64,000 bases of DNA. It comes from Thiemannella venezuelensis. Lineage in GTDB: Bacteria; Actinomycetota; Actinomycetes; Streptosporangiales; Streptosporangiaceae. Made by a program: the position numbers and the translations under genes. The stretch's first letter is position 1; every line of letters begins with the position of its first letter. The stretch covers positions 144,584 to 208,583 of the forward strand of contig NZ_JACHJJ010000014.1 in the NCBI RefSeq assembly GCF_014203605.1. The letters are read 5' to 3'. Positions 53,284 to 61,484 of the stretch are shown here, piece after piece. Below the pieces are notes generated by a model. It did no database searches and was not told the origin of the DNA. It saw only the letters and a list, made by a program, of their open reading frames with translations.

Positions 53284-54384
53284 TCAGCCGAGGTCGGCGA
53301 TGGCGGCCACCGGGCCTCCTCCGCTCGGCCCCTGGTGCACGGCGGCGACGCTGACGAAGACCGCCGGGTCGCCGGTGACCGAGGCCGCCACTCCGCCGAC
53401 GGTCGCCTTGATCTGGCGGTGCCAGTGCACGTCGGAGTCGTCGAGCATGATGTTGCGGCGGCCCCGGACATGGCCGGAGGGGTCGGCCTCGCACTTCATG
53501 AAGACGTTGACCAGGCGGCCCTTCAGGTCGGAGGGGTGCGGGCGCTCGGGCAGCTCGATGCCGCTGGAGCGGATCGCCTCCCAGATGCCGTCGGCGTCCA
53601 GCGCGTCCTTCATCACCGAGTGGCCGATGCGGTAGCGCCCGCCGATGCCGCGGACGTTGCCGACGACCACGATCTGGGCGCGGTCGAGTTCGACCCCGCT
53701 GGAGCAGGAGGCGACCGAGGAGTACAGCGACAGGTCCCGGTGGATCTGCTCGGCCGAGGGCATCTCGATCTCGCCGAGGGCGACGGCGATGCCGAGCGCG
53801 GTGGTGGAGTTGGAGATGTCCATGGACGGGCCGGTGTCCTCGGTCACCACGTCCTTGCCGCGCGACTTGGCGTCGTTGATGGTGGCCAGCGTCAGCAGCG
53901 GTGTCTTGGTCTGCACGTAGTGCACGTCGGCGGGGTCGTCGATCCCCGCGGTCTTCATGGCCTCGCGCACCCCGGCCGCGACCTTCTCCACCATGGCGGG
54001 GCGGCCGATGTCCTCGGGCAGGATGACCTCGCTCATCGCGATGCCGACGCTGACGCGCGGCTCGTCGCCCGGCTCGGCGCCCGGTTCCGGGGCGGTGGTG
54101 GCGAAGACGGTGGCGTGCGGGCTGAGCACGCCGTCGGTGCCGCCGGACCACACCAGCGGGACGCTCTCGGGCGCCGGGTGGCCCTTGGCGGCGAGCACCT
54201 CGCGGAAGGCGCGGTCGGCCAGGATCCGGGTGTAGTCGTTCACCCCTCCGTTGCCCTCGGTCTTGCCGATCACCGCGAGCACCCGGTGCGCCTCGATCAC
54301 CCCGTCGTCGATGAGCTTCGCCAGCCCGGAGGCGTCGGTCACGCTCTCGATGGGCACCTTGCGCACTTCGATCGGTTCCGGCAT
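53284..54384 (-). CDS. Ring-opening amidohydrolase (barbiturase / cyanuric acid hydrolase family)
   Basis: 366 residues, ATG at 54384 with GGAAGG eight bases upstream. The family's tripartite repeat is visible: a Lys in [16 protein letters not shown] with [15 protein letters not shown], a second repeat with [25 protein letters not shown], and a third with [29 protein letters not shown] and [17 protein letters not shown]. Three Ser/Lys active sites are expected in this toblerone fold. It hydrolyses a cyclic ureide: barbiturate to ureidomalonate or cyanuric acid to carboxybiuret; which substrate applies cannot be read here. Encoded directly downstream of carbamate kinase. Confidence 0.88.
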   Translation of the reverse strand: MPEPIEVRKVPIESVTDASGLAKLIDDGVIEAHRVLAVIGKTEGNGGVNDYTRILADRAFREVLAAKGHPAPESVPLVWSGGTDGVLSPHATVFATTAPEPGAEPGDEPRVSVGIAMSEVILPEDIGRPAMVEKVAAGVREAMKTAGIDDPADVHYVQTKTPLLTLATINDAKSRGKDVVTEDTGPSMDISNSTTALGIAVALGEIEMPSAEQIHRDLSLYSSVASCSSGVELDRAQIVVVGNVRGIGGRYRIGHSVMKDALDADGIWEAIRSSGIELPERPHPSDLKGRLVNVFMKCEADPSGHVRGRRNIMLDDSDVHWHRQIKATVGGVAASVTGDPAVFVSVAAVHQGPSGGGPVAAIADLG

Positions 54385-54413
54385 CACAGCCACCTTCCAG
54401 TCGGTCGTCTCGG

Positions 54414-54473
54414 CTTCCGCACCGTTTGCTTCCGCACCGCTCACTTTCGCACCGCTCACTTCCGCACCACGGT
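54414..54473. repeat. Four 15-bp tandem repeats at the carbamate kinase 3' end
   Basis: Four units: CTTCCGCACCGTTTG, CTTCCGCACCGCTCA, CTTTCGCACCGCTCA and CTTCCGCACCACGGT. The array spans the carbamate kinase stop codon at 54456-54458, so its last unit and part of the third encode the C-terminus and the rest is intergenic before the amidohydrolase start. Because 15 is a multiple of 3, added units do not shift the frame. Confidence 0.9.
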
Positions 54474-55364
54474 CCCGGCCTGCCCGGTGACCGCCTCGGC
54501 GATGTTCTCCAGCGAGGTGATGACCGCCCGGTCGCCGCCGTGCTCGACGAAGCGCAGGGCCGCCTCCACCTTCGGGCCCATACTTCCCGCGGCGAAGTGC
54601 CCGGCGGCGTGCAGCCCGCGGAGCTCGGAGGCGGTGATCGGGCCGATGGGGCGGGCCTGCGCCGTACCGAAGCCCACGACGGCCTGCGGCACGTCGGTGG
54701 CGATCACCAGCCGGGCGGCCCGCACGGTCCGGGCCAGCAGGGCCGCGGCCAGATCCTTGTCGATGACGGCCTCGACCCCGGTCAGTCTCCCGTCGGGGCC
54801 GCGGACCACGGGCACGCCCCCGCCGCCCGCCGCCACGACGACGAACCCGGCGGCCATCAGCGCCGCCACGGCGGGCGCGTCGAGGATCTGCAGCGGCTCC
54901 GGGGAGGGCACCACCCGGCGCCAGCCCCGCTCGAAGCGCCGCCAGGTCTGGCCGAGCGCCTCGAAGCGGCGGGCCTCGGCCTCGGTGAAGTAGCGGCCGA
55001 TGGGTTTGACCGGGTCGCCGAAGGCCGGGTCGGCGGGGTCGACGAGCGTGCGGGTGACCACGACGGAGGCGCGGCCGTCGAGGGCGTTGAGCACGAGCGC
55101 GCCGATCGTCGCCTGGGTCTGCGCCCCGCACCAGTCGAGCGGCACCGGGGGCACCACGTCCGCGGCGAGCTGGTTCTTCAGGATCAGGTTTCCCACCTGC
55201 GGGCCGTTGCCGTGGGTGAGGACGACCTGGTGGCCCGCGGCGATCAGCGCGGCGGCGTGCCGCATCGCCCCCTCGACGGCGCGGCGCTGGTCCTCCGGCG
55301 TCGCGCTCCCGTCCGAGGCCGTCATGGCGTTGCCGCCGAGCGCGATCACCACACGTTCACCCAC
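54456..55364 (-). CDS. arcC: Carbamate kinase
   Basis: 302 residues from the GTG at 55364. The amino-acid-kinase fold motifs IALGGNAM near residue 8, [19 protein letters not shown] and [32 protein letters not shown] are complete. It catalyses carbamoyl phosphate + ADP to ATP + carbamate (then CO2 and ammonia), usually for energy from arginine, agmatine or allantoin/ureide breakdown. No arginine deiminase or ornithine transcarbamoylase is adjacent; the next gene is a ring-opening amidohydrolase, so it may salvage energy from a cyclic ureide route. Confidence 0.95.
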   Translation of the reverse strand: MGERVVIALGGNAMTASDGSATPEDQRRAVEGAMRHAAALIAAGHQVVLTHGNGPQVGNLILKNQLAADVVPPVPLDWCGAQTQATIGALVLNALDGRASVVVTRTLVDPADPAFGDPVKPIGRYFTEAEARRFEALGQTWRRFERGWRRVVPSPEPLQILDAPAVAALMAAGFVVVAAGGGGVPVVRGPDGRLTGVEAVIDKDLAAALLARTVRAARLVIATDVPQAVVGFGTAQARPIGPITASELRGLHAAGHFAAGSMGPKVEAALRFVEHGGDRAVITSLENIAEAVTGQAGTVVRK

Positions 55365-55587
55365 AGGGGCGACGGTAACGGCCCGCCCGCCCCGCCCTCA
55401 TGGGCGGTTGTCGCCCAACGGCCAGGGATTCTTCGGCAGAACCCGCCATCCGAGGGGGCGGCGCTCCGCTGCCGGAGTTGTACGGCCGTGCCAAGTTCGC
55501 CGGGCAAGCGGTGCGGCGGGGCCATAGAACCGGGCGGGGCCCGTGGGCGAGGCTGCATCTTCCGGGTCCCTTCGGAGGAGAGATCGC

Positions 55588-56469
55588 GTGGGGCAGCTCC
55601 GTCTCGGCCAGATCGCCGTGGTCATCCTGTGTGTCGCGGTCGGGCTCGCGGTGCTCGTCTTCGCCGCCGACACGATGGTGGGCCGGGAGGCGACGCCCGA
55701 GCCGCCCAGGACCGACCGGGTCGCCGAGGCCAGGAGGATGGCCTCGGAGGGGCTCTCCGGCGCCAACGACTTCGACTGCCGGCCCCGGGAGGCCACGCCG
55801 TACCCGGTGGTCCTGGTGCACGGGGCCAAGAGCACCGGGGCGGTGACGTGGCCGGTGGCGGCGCCGTACCTGAGCAAGCAGGGCTACTGCGTCTTCGCGC
55901 TCGACTACGGGTGGAGCAGGTCGATCAGGGAGTCGGCGCAGGCGCTGGGGATCTTCGTGGAGGGGGTGCTCCAGGCGACCGGGGCCGAGAAGGTGGCCGT
56001 CGTCGGGCACAGCCTCGGCGGGGTCGTGCCCCGGGCGTACATGCGTTTCGACGGCGGGGCGGGGAAGGTCGCCGAGCTCGTCACGCTGGGCGCGCCGCAC
56101 CACGACCTCACCGAGGAGCTGAGCAGGAGCTGCGGGTGGGAGACGGTCTGCGACGAGCTGCGCCCGGGCTCCGAGCTGATGAAGGCGCTCGGCAGCCCCT
56201 CGATGGTCGAACCCGGCGTGAGCTACACCGCCCTCGGGCTGAAGGCCGAGCAGGAGGTCGCCTCGACCTTCATCGAGGGCCCGCCCGAGCAGGTCGGCAA
56301 CCGGCTGCTCCAGGACGACTGCCCGCTCAAGGGGCTCGTCGAGGGCGCCATCGGGCACAACCTGGAGACGCTGGACCCGGTGATGCTCTCCTACGTCAAC
56401 AAGGCGCTGGAGGTCCCCGGGCCGCTGCCCGAGGACTACCGTCCCGACTGCTTCGCGCTCATCATCTGA
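55588..56469 (+). CDS. Secreted or membrane-anchored lipase-type alpha/beta hydrolase
   Basis: 293 residues from the GTG at 55588 with GGAGGAG upstream. A hydrophobic N-terminal segment (IAVVILCVAVGLAVLVFAADT) looks like a signal anchor. The oxyanion/acid region VVLVHGAKSTGAVTWPVAAPYL and nucleophile VVGHSLGGVVPRAYMRF (GxSxG) match class-2 lipases such as EstA; the acid and His are likely in the following segment and in DAIGHNLETLDP-like VEGAIGHNLETLD. Cys residues in DFDCRPRE, GYCVFAL and DDCPLKG may form disulphides outside the cell. Substrate class: acylglycerols or esters. Confidence 0.88.
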   Translation: MGQLRLGQIAVVILCVAVGLAVLVFAADTMVGREATPEPPRTDRVAEARRMASEGLSGANDFDCRPREATPYPVVLVHGAKSTGAVTWPVAAPYLSKQGYCVFALDYGWSRSIRESAQALGIFVEGVLQATGAEKVAVVGHSLGGVVPRAYMRFDGGAGKVAELVTLGAPHHDLTEELSRSCGWETVCDELRPGSELMKALGSPSMVEPGVSYTALGLKAEQEVASTFIEGPPEQVGNRLLQDDCPLKGLVEGAIGHNLETLDPVMLSYVNKALEVPGPLPEDYRPDCFALII

Positions 56470-57179
56470 ACGACCTCGGCGACCACCCGCTCCCGCAGGG
56501 GCTGCAGGTAGAAGTGGTCGCCGGGGAACGTCGTCAGGGTGAAGCCCGAGACCGTGCACGCCTCCCAGGACTTGGCCTGGGCCGCCGTGACGACCGGGTC
56601 GGCCTCGCCGACGAACGCGGAGATCGGGGTGCGCAGCGGGGGGCCGGGGCGGGAGCGGTGGTCCTCGATCAGCCGGAAGTCGCCGCGCACGTAGGGCAGG
56701 ATGACCTCGCGCATCCCCCGGTGGGACAGGACCGCCGGCTCGGAGCCGCCCAGCCGGGCGAGCTCGGCCACCAGGCGGTCGTCGTCGTACTCGGAGAACC
56801 TGCGCCTCTCCCGGGGCTCGTGCGGCGCCGGGCAGCCCGAGACGAACAGCCGGACCGGGCCGAGGCCCTGCGCCTCCAGCAGGCGGGTGACCTCGTAGGC
56901 CAGCAGCGCGCCCATGCTGTGCCCGAACAGCGCCACACGCCGGTCCAGCAGGGGGGCGAGCGCCCCGGCGATCTCGGCGGCCAGCGCGTCGAGGCTCTCC
57001 GGGAACGGCTCCGCGAACCGGTCGGCCCGGCCGGGGAGCTGCACGCCGTGCAGCTCGACCGAGTCGGGCAGCAGGGCGGGCCACTCGCGGTAGGCGACGG
57101 CCGAGCCGCCGGCGTGCGCGAAGCAGACCAGGCGGGTGGTCGCCCCCGGCCGGGGGCGGGGGCAGCGGAGCAGGGTCAT
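56436..57179 (-). CDS. Type II thioesterase (NRPS-associated)
   Basis: 247 residues, ATG at 57179. Nucleophile Ser in ALFGHSMGALLAYEVTR, acid in FVGEADPVVTAAQ and His in FPGDHFYLQPLRER form a complete catalytic triad. Type II thioesterases free mis-primed carrier proteins in NRPS or PKS lines. It lies downstream of the MbtH-like gene and the two NRPS genes on the same strand with a 118-bp gap, so it is probably the editing enzyme of that line. Its 3' end overlaps the convergent lipase by 34 bases. Confidence 0.93.
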   Translation of the reverse strand: MTLLRCPRPRPGATTRLVCFAHAGGSAVAYREWPALLPDSVELHGVQLPGRADRFAEPFPESLDALAAEIAGALAPLLDRRVALFGHSMGALLAYEVTRLLEAQGLGPVRLFVSGCPAPHEPRERRRFSEYDDDRLVAELARLGGSEPAVLSHRGMREVILPYVRGDFRLIEDHRSRPGPPLRTPISAFVGEADPVVTAAQAKSWEACTVSGFTLTTFPGDHFYLQPLRERVVAEVVQMMSAKQSGR

Positions 57180-57297
57180 CGGGGCGTGCTCCCCGCGCCG
57201 GGGACCGTACGGGGCCGGGCGGGGGGTCCACCGGTCGCTGGCGCTCCGGCGGGGAGAGCGCGGATCGCGCCGGCCGCGGAGGGGAGGCCGGCGGGGC

Positions 57298-57507
57298 TCA
57301 TTCGCCCATCGCCCGGATCAGGCTGCTGGGCCGCATGTCGGTCCAGTTCGTCTCGATGTGGTCCAGGCAGGCCTGCCGGGTGTCCTCGCCGAAGGCGACG
57401 GTCCAGCCCGCCGGGATCTCCGCCCAGGAGGGCCAGAGGGAGTACTGGCCCTCGTCGTTGACCAGTGCGAAGTAGGTGCCGTCGGGGTTCTCGAAGGGGT
57501 TGGTCAT
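57298..57507 (-). CDS. mbtH: MbtH-like protein (NRPS adenylation chaperone)
   Basis: 69 residues, ATG at 57507 overlapping the NRPS stop (ATGA at 57504-57507). The family pattern is complete: [19 protein letters not shown], the VAFGEDTR segment and [17 protein letters not shown]. MbtH proteins bind A domains and help them fold or become active. Placement directly after the C-A-PCP-TE gene suggests it serves these synthetases. Confidence 0.96.
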   Translation of the reverse strand: MTNPFENPDGTYFALVNDEGQYSLWPSWAEIPAGWTVAFGEDTRQACLDHIETNWTDMRPSSLIRAMGE

Positions 57508-60500
57508 CGCAGTTCCTTCCTGAGCAGCTCGGCGATCTGCGCCGCCGGTCCGGGGTTCAGCATGCTCGCGTGGTCGCAGGCGACCGCGTGGTCGGTGATC
57601 GTTCCGGTGACGTACGGCTTCCAGTCGGCGGCCGTGGGGCTGTCCGCCTCGCGGCCGTGGGCGGCGGTGACGAAGAGCACGTCGCCGTCGAAGCAGCGCG
57701 GCTCGTACTCCTGGGAGATTTTCACACCGTTGCGGTAGTTGCGGTAGACCGCGAGCAATGTCTGCTCGTCGAGGGTGGCGTACCGGCCGCCCTGGTCCCG
57801 GACGAACGCGACGACGTCGTCGATCTCCCCCGAGCCGCGGTAGCCGATCGCGGCGAGCAGTTCGGGCAGCACGTCCCGCTCGTCCGGGCCGCCCTCCCGC
57901 CCCGGGTAGGCGTCGAGCACGGCCAGCAGCGCGACCTCCTCGCCGCTCTCGCGCAGCTCGACGGCCATGGCGTGGGCGATCAGGCCGCCCATCGACCAGC
58001 CGGCCAGCAGGTACGGCCCGCGCGGCCGGACGCGGCGGACCTGTTCGAGGTAGTCGCGGGCCATGGCCTCGATCGAGGGGGCGGTGTAGTCCGGCTCGGA
58101 CAGCACCCTCGCCTGGAGGGCGTAGACCGGCTGGTCCGGGCCGAGGCGGCGGAGCAGGCCGGAGTACGGCCAGCCGAGGCCGGCGCCGGGGTGCACGCAG
58201 AACAGCGGCGGCGCGGCGCCCGTCCGGCGCAGCGGGAGCAGGATCTCGCGTCCCGTGGAGGCGTCCGGGTCGCCGGGGCCGTCCGGGTCGTCCGGGGAGC
58301 CGGCGCGGGCCAGGGCCTCGGCCGTCTGACGGGCGAACACCTCGCGGGGGCTGATCTCCAGTCCCTCCCTCCGGGCTCGGGAGACGAGCTGGATGACCGC
58401 GATGCTGTCGCCGCCCAGGTCGAAGAAGCCGTCGTCGGCGCCGACCCGCTCCAGGCCGAGGACCTCGGCGAACAGGCGGCAGAACCGCTCCTCGCCGGGG
58501 GTTTCGGGGGCCCGTCCGGATGCGGGCACGCCCGGTTCCGGGAGGGCGGCGCGATCGACCTTGCCGTTCGGGGTGAGCGGCAGCGCGTCCAGGACCACGA
58601 CCGCCTGCGGGACCATGTACTCGGGCAGGGTCTTCCCCGCGAACGCCCGCAGCTCCTCCGGCACGACGCCTCCGGCGGTGGTCCCGGCCGCCGGGACGTC
58701 CCCGGCGCCCTCCCGCCCGCCGCCCGCCGTGCGCTCCTCCACGCCCACCACGTAGGCGACCAGCCGGTTGTCCCGGGCCAGCACCGACACCTGCGCGACC
58801 GAGGGGTGCCGGGCCAGCACCGCCTCGATCTCGCCCGGCTCGATCCGGAACCCGCGGATCTTGACCTGCTGGTCGGCCCGGCCCAGGTACTCCAGCTCGC
58901 CCTCCGGCGTCCACCGGGCCAGGTCCCCGGTCCGGTACATCCGCCCGCCGTACGGGCAGGCCGTGAACCGCTCGGCGGTCAGCCCCGCCCGCCCGAGGTA
59001 CCCCCGGGCGAGGCCCGCGCCGGACAGGTACAGTTCGCCGACCGCGCCCGGCGGGACCGGCCGGAGGAAACCGTCCAGCACGTGCGCCCGCATGCCGTCC
59101 ATGGCCCGGCCGATGGGCGGCGCGCCCTCCCCGACCTCGGAGACCGCGTGGTAGGTGGCGTAGGTGGTGGTCTCGGTGGGCCCGTAGACGTGGCCGAGGA
59201 CGGTGTCCGGGCAGGCGTCGCGCACCCGGCGCATGGCCGCGGGCGAGGCGGCCTCGCCGCCGGTGAGGACCTCCGCCAGGAGCGCGAACGTCCCCGGGTC
59301 CTCCTCCGCGACCAGGTTGAACAGGGCGGTCGTGATGAACAGCGCGGTCAGCCGGTGCTCGTGCGCGAGCCGGGCGAGCGCGGCCGGGTCGAGCTCGCCG
59401 GGCGGGGCGACGACGACCGTGCCCCCGGTCAGCAGCGGCACCCAGATCTCGTAGGTGGAGGCGTCGAAGGCGTGCGGCGAGTGCATCAGCACGCGCCGGT
59501 GCCTCCCGGTCCAGCACCGGTCGGCGGCGAGGGCGACGACGTCGCGGTGGCGTACGGCGACGCCCTTGGGCGTGCCGGTCGAGCCCGAGGTGTAGATCAC
59601 GTAGGCGAGCTGGCCGGGGTGGACCCGTACGTGCGGGTCGTACTCCGGCACGAAGCCCGGGTCGTCGCCCGCGGCGGCGCCGGGAAGGTCCAGGCGGACC
59701 ACCGCGGCTCCGTGGGCGAAGCCCGGCTCGCGGTCGGTGACCAGGACGGGCGCGCCCGTGTCGGCCATCACCCAGCTCATCCGCTCCGGCGGGTAGCCGT
59801 GGTGGACGGGCACGTACGTGCCGCCGGCCTTGGCGATCGCCAGGGTCGCCACGACCACCTCGGCCGACCGCTCCAGCAGCACCGCGACCGGGGTCTCCGG
59901 CCCCACCCCCAGCTCGGCCAGCAGGTGGGCGAGCCGGTTGGCCCGCCCGTTGAGCGCGGCGTAGGTGAGGGAGAACCCGTCACCGGCGACGGCCTCGGCG
60001 TCGGGGGTCCTCTCCGCCTGCTCGGCGAAGGCGCTCACGAGCGTCGCGTCCCGCCCGGTCTCCGCGTCCGCCGTCCCTCCCGGTACGGCCTCCGCCCCGA
60101 CCAGGGCCCGCTCGTCGGCGGAGAGCAGGTCGAGCCGGGCCAGCGGCAGGTCGGGGTCGGCGGCGACGGCCTTGAGCAGCCGCGTCAGCCGGTTGAGCAG
60201 GCGCAGCGCCTCCGCGCGGGGGAAGACGTCCGGGCGGTGGTCCAGGCGCAGCGAGAGCCGCCCGCCCGGGACGACCGCCAGGGCGAGCGGGTAGTGGGTG
60301 GCGTCGCTCCCCCCGGCCCCGGTGAGCCTGAGCCCGTCGCCGACCTCGGCCGCCGCGGTGTCCGTCGGGTAGTTCTCCAGGACCGTCATCGTGTCGAACA
60401 GCGCACCGGAGCCGTGCCACCGCTGGATCTCCGCCAGGCCGAGGTGGTGGTGGGGCAGCAGGTCGGTCTGCTCCGCCTGGATCCGGGCCAGCAGCCCGGT

Positions 60501-61484
60501 CAGGGTCTCGTCGGGGCGGAGCCGTACCCGGACCGGGAGGGTGTTGATGAACAGGCCGACCATGCGCTCCACGCCGGGCAGCTCGGCCGGGCGGCCGGAG
60601 ACGGTGCCGCCGAAGACGACGTCGTCGCGGCCGGTGAGCTGGGCCAGCAGCAGCGCCCACGCGCCCTGGACCGCGGTGTTGAGGGTGAGGGAGCGGGACC
60701 GCAGGACGGTGGTGAGCCGGTCGGTGAGCCCTTCGCTGAGGTGGGCCCGGACCCGGCCGGGGTCGGCCGGGGGCCCGCCCGCGAGGTCGGGGGCGACCAG
60801 CGTGGGCCCGTCGAGCCCGTCCAGGGCCCGGCCCCACGCCGCTCCGGCGGCGGCGCGGTCCTGCCGGACGAGCCAGGCCAGGTAGTCCTTGTACGGCGGG
60901 GCGGGCGGAGGCTCCGCGCCGGTGTAGAGGGCGAGGAACTCGGCGGCCAGGAGGGGGGTGGACCAGCCGTCGAGCAGGATGTGGTGGTTGGTGAGGACCA
61001 GCCGGTGCCGGTCCGGTGCGAGCCGTACCAGGGCGAACCGGAGCAGCGGCGGCCGGGCCAGGTCGAACCGGCGGGCCCGCTCCTCGGCCGCCACGGCGTC
61101 GGGGTCCCCGCCGGAGACCTCCCGCCAGGGGACCTCGACCCGGCGGTGGACGAGCTGGACGGGGTCGCCGCTCGCCCGCTGCCGGAAGGAGGCGCGCAGG
61201 TTGGGGTGGCGTGCGAGCAGCCTGGCGGCGGCGTCCCTGAGTCGCGCCGCGTCGAGCGGGCCCTCCAGTTCGAGGACGAGTTGGGCGGTGTAGACGTCGG
61301 GCGCGGCCTCGTCGAACACGGCGTGGAAGTACAGGCCCTGCTGGAGCGGCGAGAGCGGCAGGATGTCCTCGAGCTGGGATGCCGGGCCGCCGGTCGCCGG
61401 AGCGGCGGGGGCGGCCGGGATCACGGGGCCGGTGAGCGCCGGGGCGGCGGTGCCGGAGGTGGTGATCGAGCCGGTGGGTGTCAT
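57504..61484 (-). CDS. Nonribosomal peptide synthetase, terminal module C-A-PCP-TE
   Basis: 1326 residues from an ATG at 61484, which overlaps the upstream NRPS stop (ATGA). C domain (about 38-480) starts [13 protein letters not shown], the form seen in D-accepting (DCL) C domains, and has HHILLDGW. A domain (about 490-890): [33 protein letters not shown], and Lys in [36 protein letters not shown] (from about 1060): [10 protein letters not shown], acid in LAVLDAYPG, His in [13 protein letters not shown]. By hand alignment to GrsA the A-domain code reads D-A-Y-F-L-G-V-T-Y-K, which suggests an aliphatic residue (Ile/Val/Leu-like); low confidence. It finishes and releases the peptide. Confidence 0.95.
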   Translation of the reverse strand: MTPTGSITTSGTAAPALTGPVIPAAPAAPATGGPASQLEDILPLSPLQQGLYFHAVFDEAAPDVYTAQLVLELEGPLDAARLRDAAARLLARHPNLRASFRQRASGDPVQLVHRRVEVPWREVSGGDPDAVAAEERARRFDLARPPLLRFALVRLAPDRHRLVLTNHHILLDGWSTPLLAAEFLALYTGAEPPPAPPYKDYLAWLVRQDRAAAGAAWGRALDGLDGPTLVAPDLAGGPPADPGRVRAHLSEGLTDRLTTVLRSRSLTLNTAVQGAWALLLAQLTGRDDVVFGGTVSGRPAELPGVERMVGLFINTLPVRVRLRPDETLTGLLARIQAEQTDLLPHHHLGLAEIQRWHGSGALFDTMTVLENYPTDTAAAEVGDGLRLTGAGGSDATHYPLALAVVPGGRLSLRLDHRPDVFPRAEALRLLNRLTRLLKAVAADPDLPLARLDLLSADERALVGAEAVPGGTADAETGRDATLVSAFAEQAERTPDAEAVAGDGFSLTYAALNGRANRLAHLLAELGVGPETPVAVLLERSAEVVVATLAIAKAGGTYVPVHHGYPPERMSWVMADTGAPVLVTDREPGFAHGAAVVRLDLPGAAAGDDPGFVPEYDPHVRVHPGQLAYVIYTSGSTGTPKGVAVRHRDVVALAADRCWTGRHRRVLMHSPHAFDASTYEIWVPLLTGGTVVVAPPGELDPAALARLAHEHRLTALFITTALFNLVAEEDPGTFALLAEVLTGGEAASPAAMRRVRDACPDTVLGHVYGPTETTTYATYHAVSEVGEGAPPIGRAMDGMRAHVLDGFLRPVPPGAVGELYLSGAGLARGYLGRAGLTAERFTACPYGGRMYRTGDLARWTPEGELEYLGRADQQVKIRGFRIEPGEIEAVLARHPSVAQVSVLARDNRLVAYVVGVEERTAGGGREGAGDVPAAGTTAGGVVPEELRAFAGKTLPEYMVPQAVVVLDALPLTPNGKVDRAALPEPGVPASGRAPETPGEERFCRLFAEVLGLERVGADDGFFDLGGDSIAVIQLVSRARREGLEISPREVFARQTAEALARAGSPDDPDGPGDPDASTGREILLPLRRTGAAPPLFCVHPGAGLGWPYSGLLRRLGPDQPVYALQARVLSEPDYTAPSIEAMARDYLEQVRRVRPRGPYLLAGWSMGGLIAHAMAVELRESGEEVALLAVLDAYPGREGGPDERDVLPELLAAIGYRGSGEIDDVVAFVRDQGGRYATLDEQTLLAVYRNYRNGVKISQEYEPRCFDGDVLFVTAAHGREADSPTAADWKPYVTGTITDHAVACDHASMLNPGPAAQIAELLRKELR

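Noticed and set aside
54426..57461. A 1011-codon plus-strand frame crossing carbamate kinase, lipase and thioesterase
   Set aside because: It crosses three well-supported genes in other frames and has only Arg/Gly/Ala-rich sequence.
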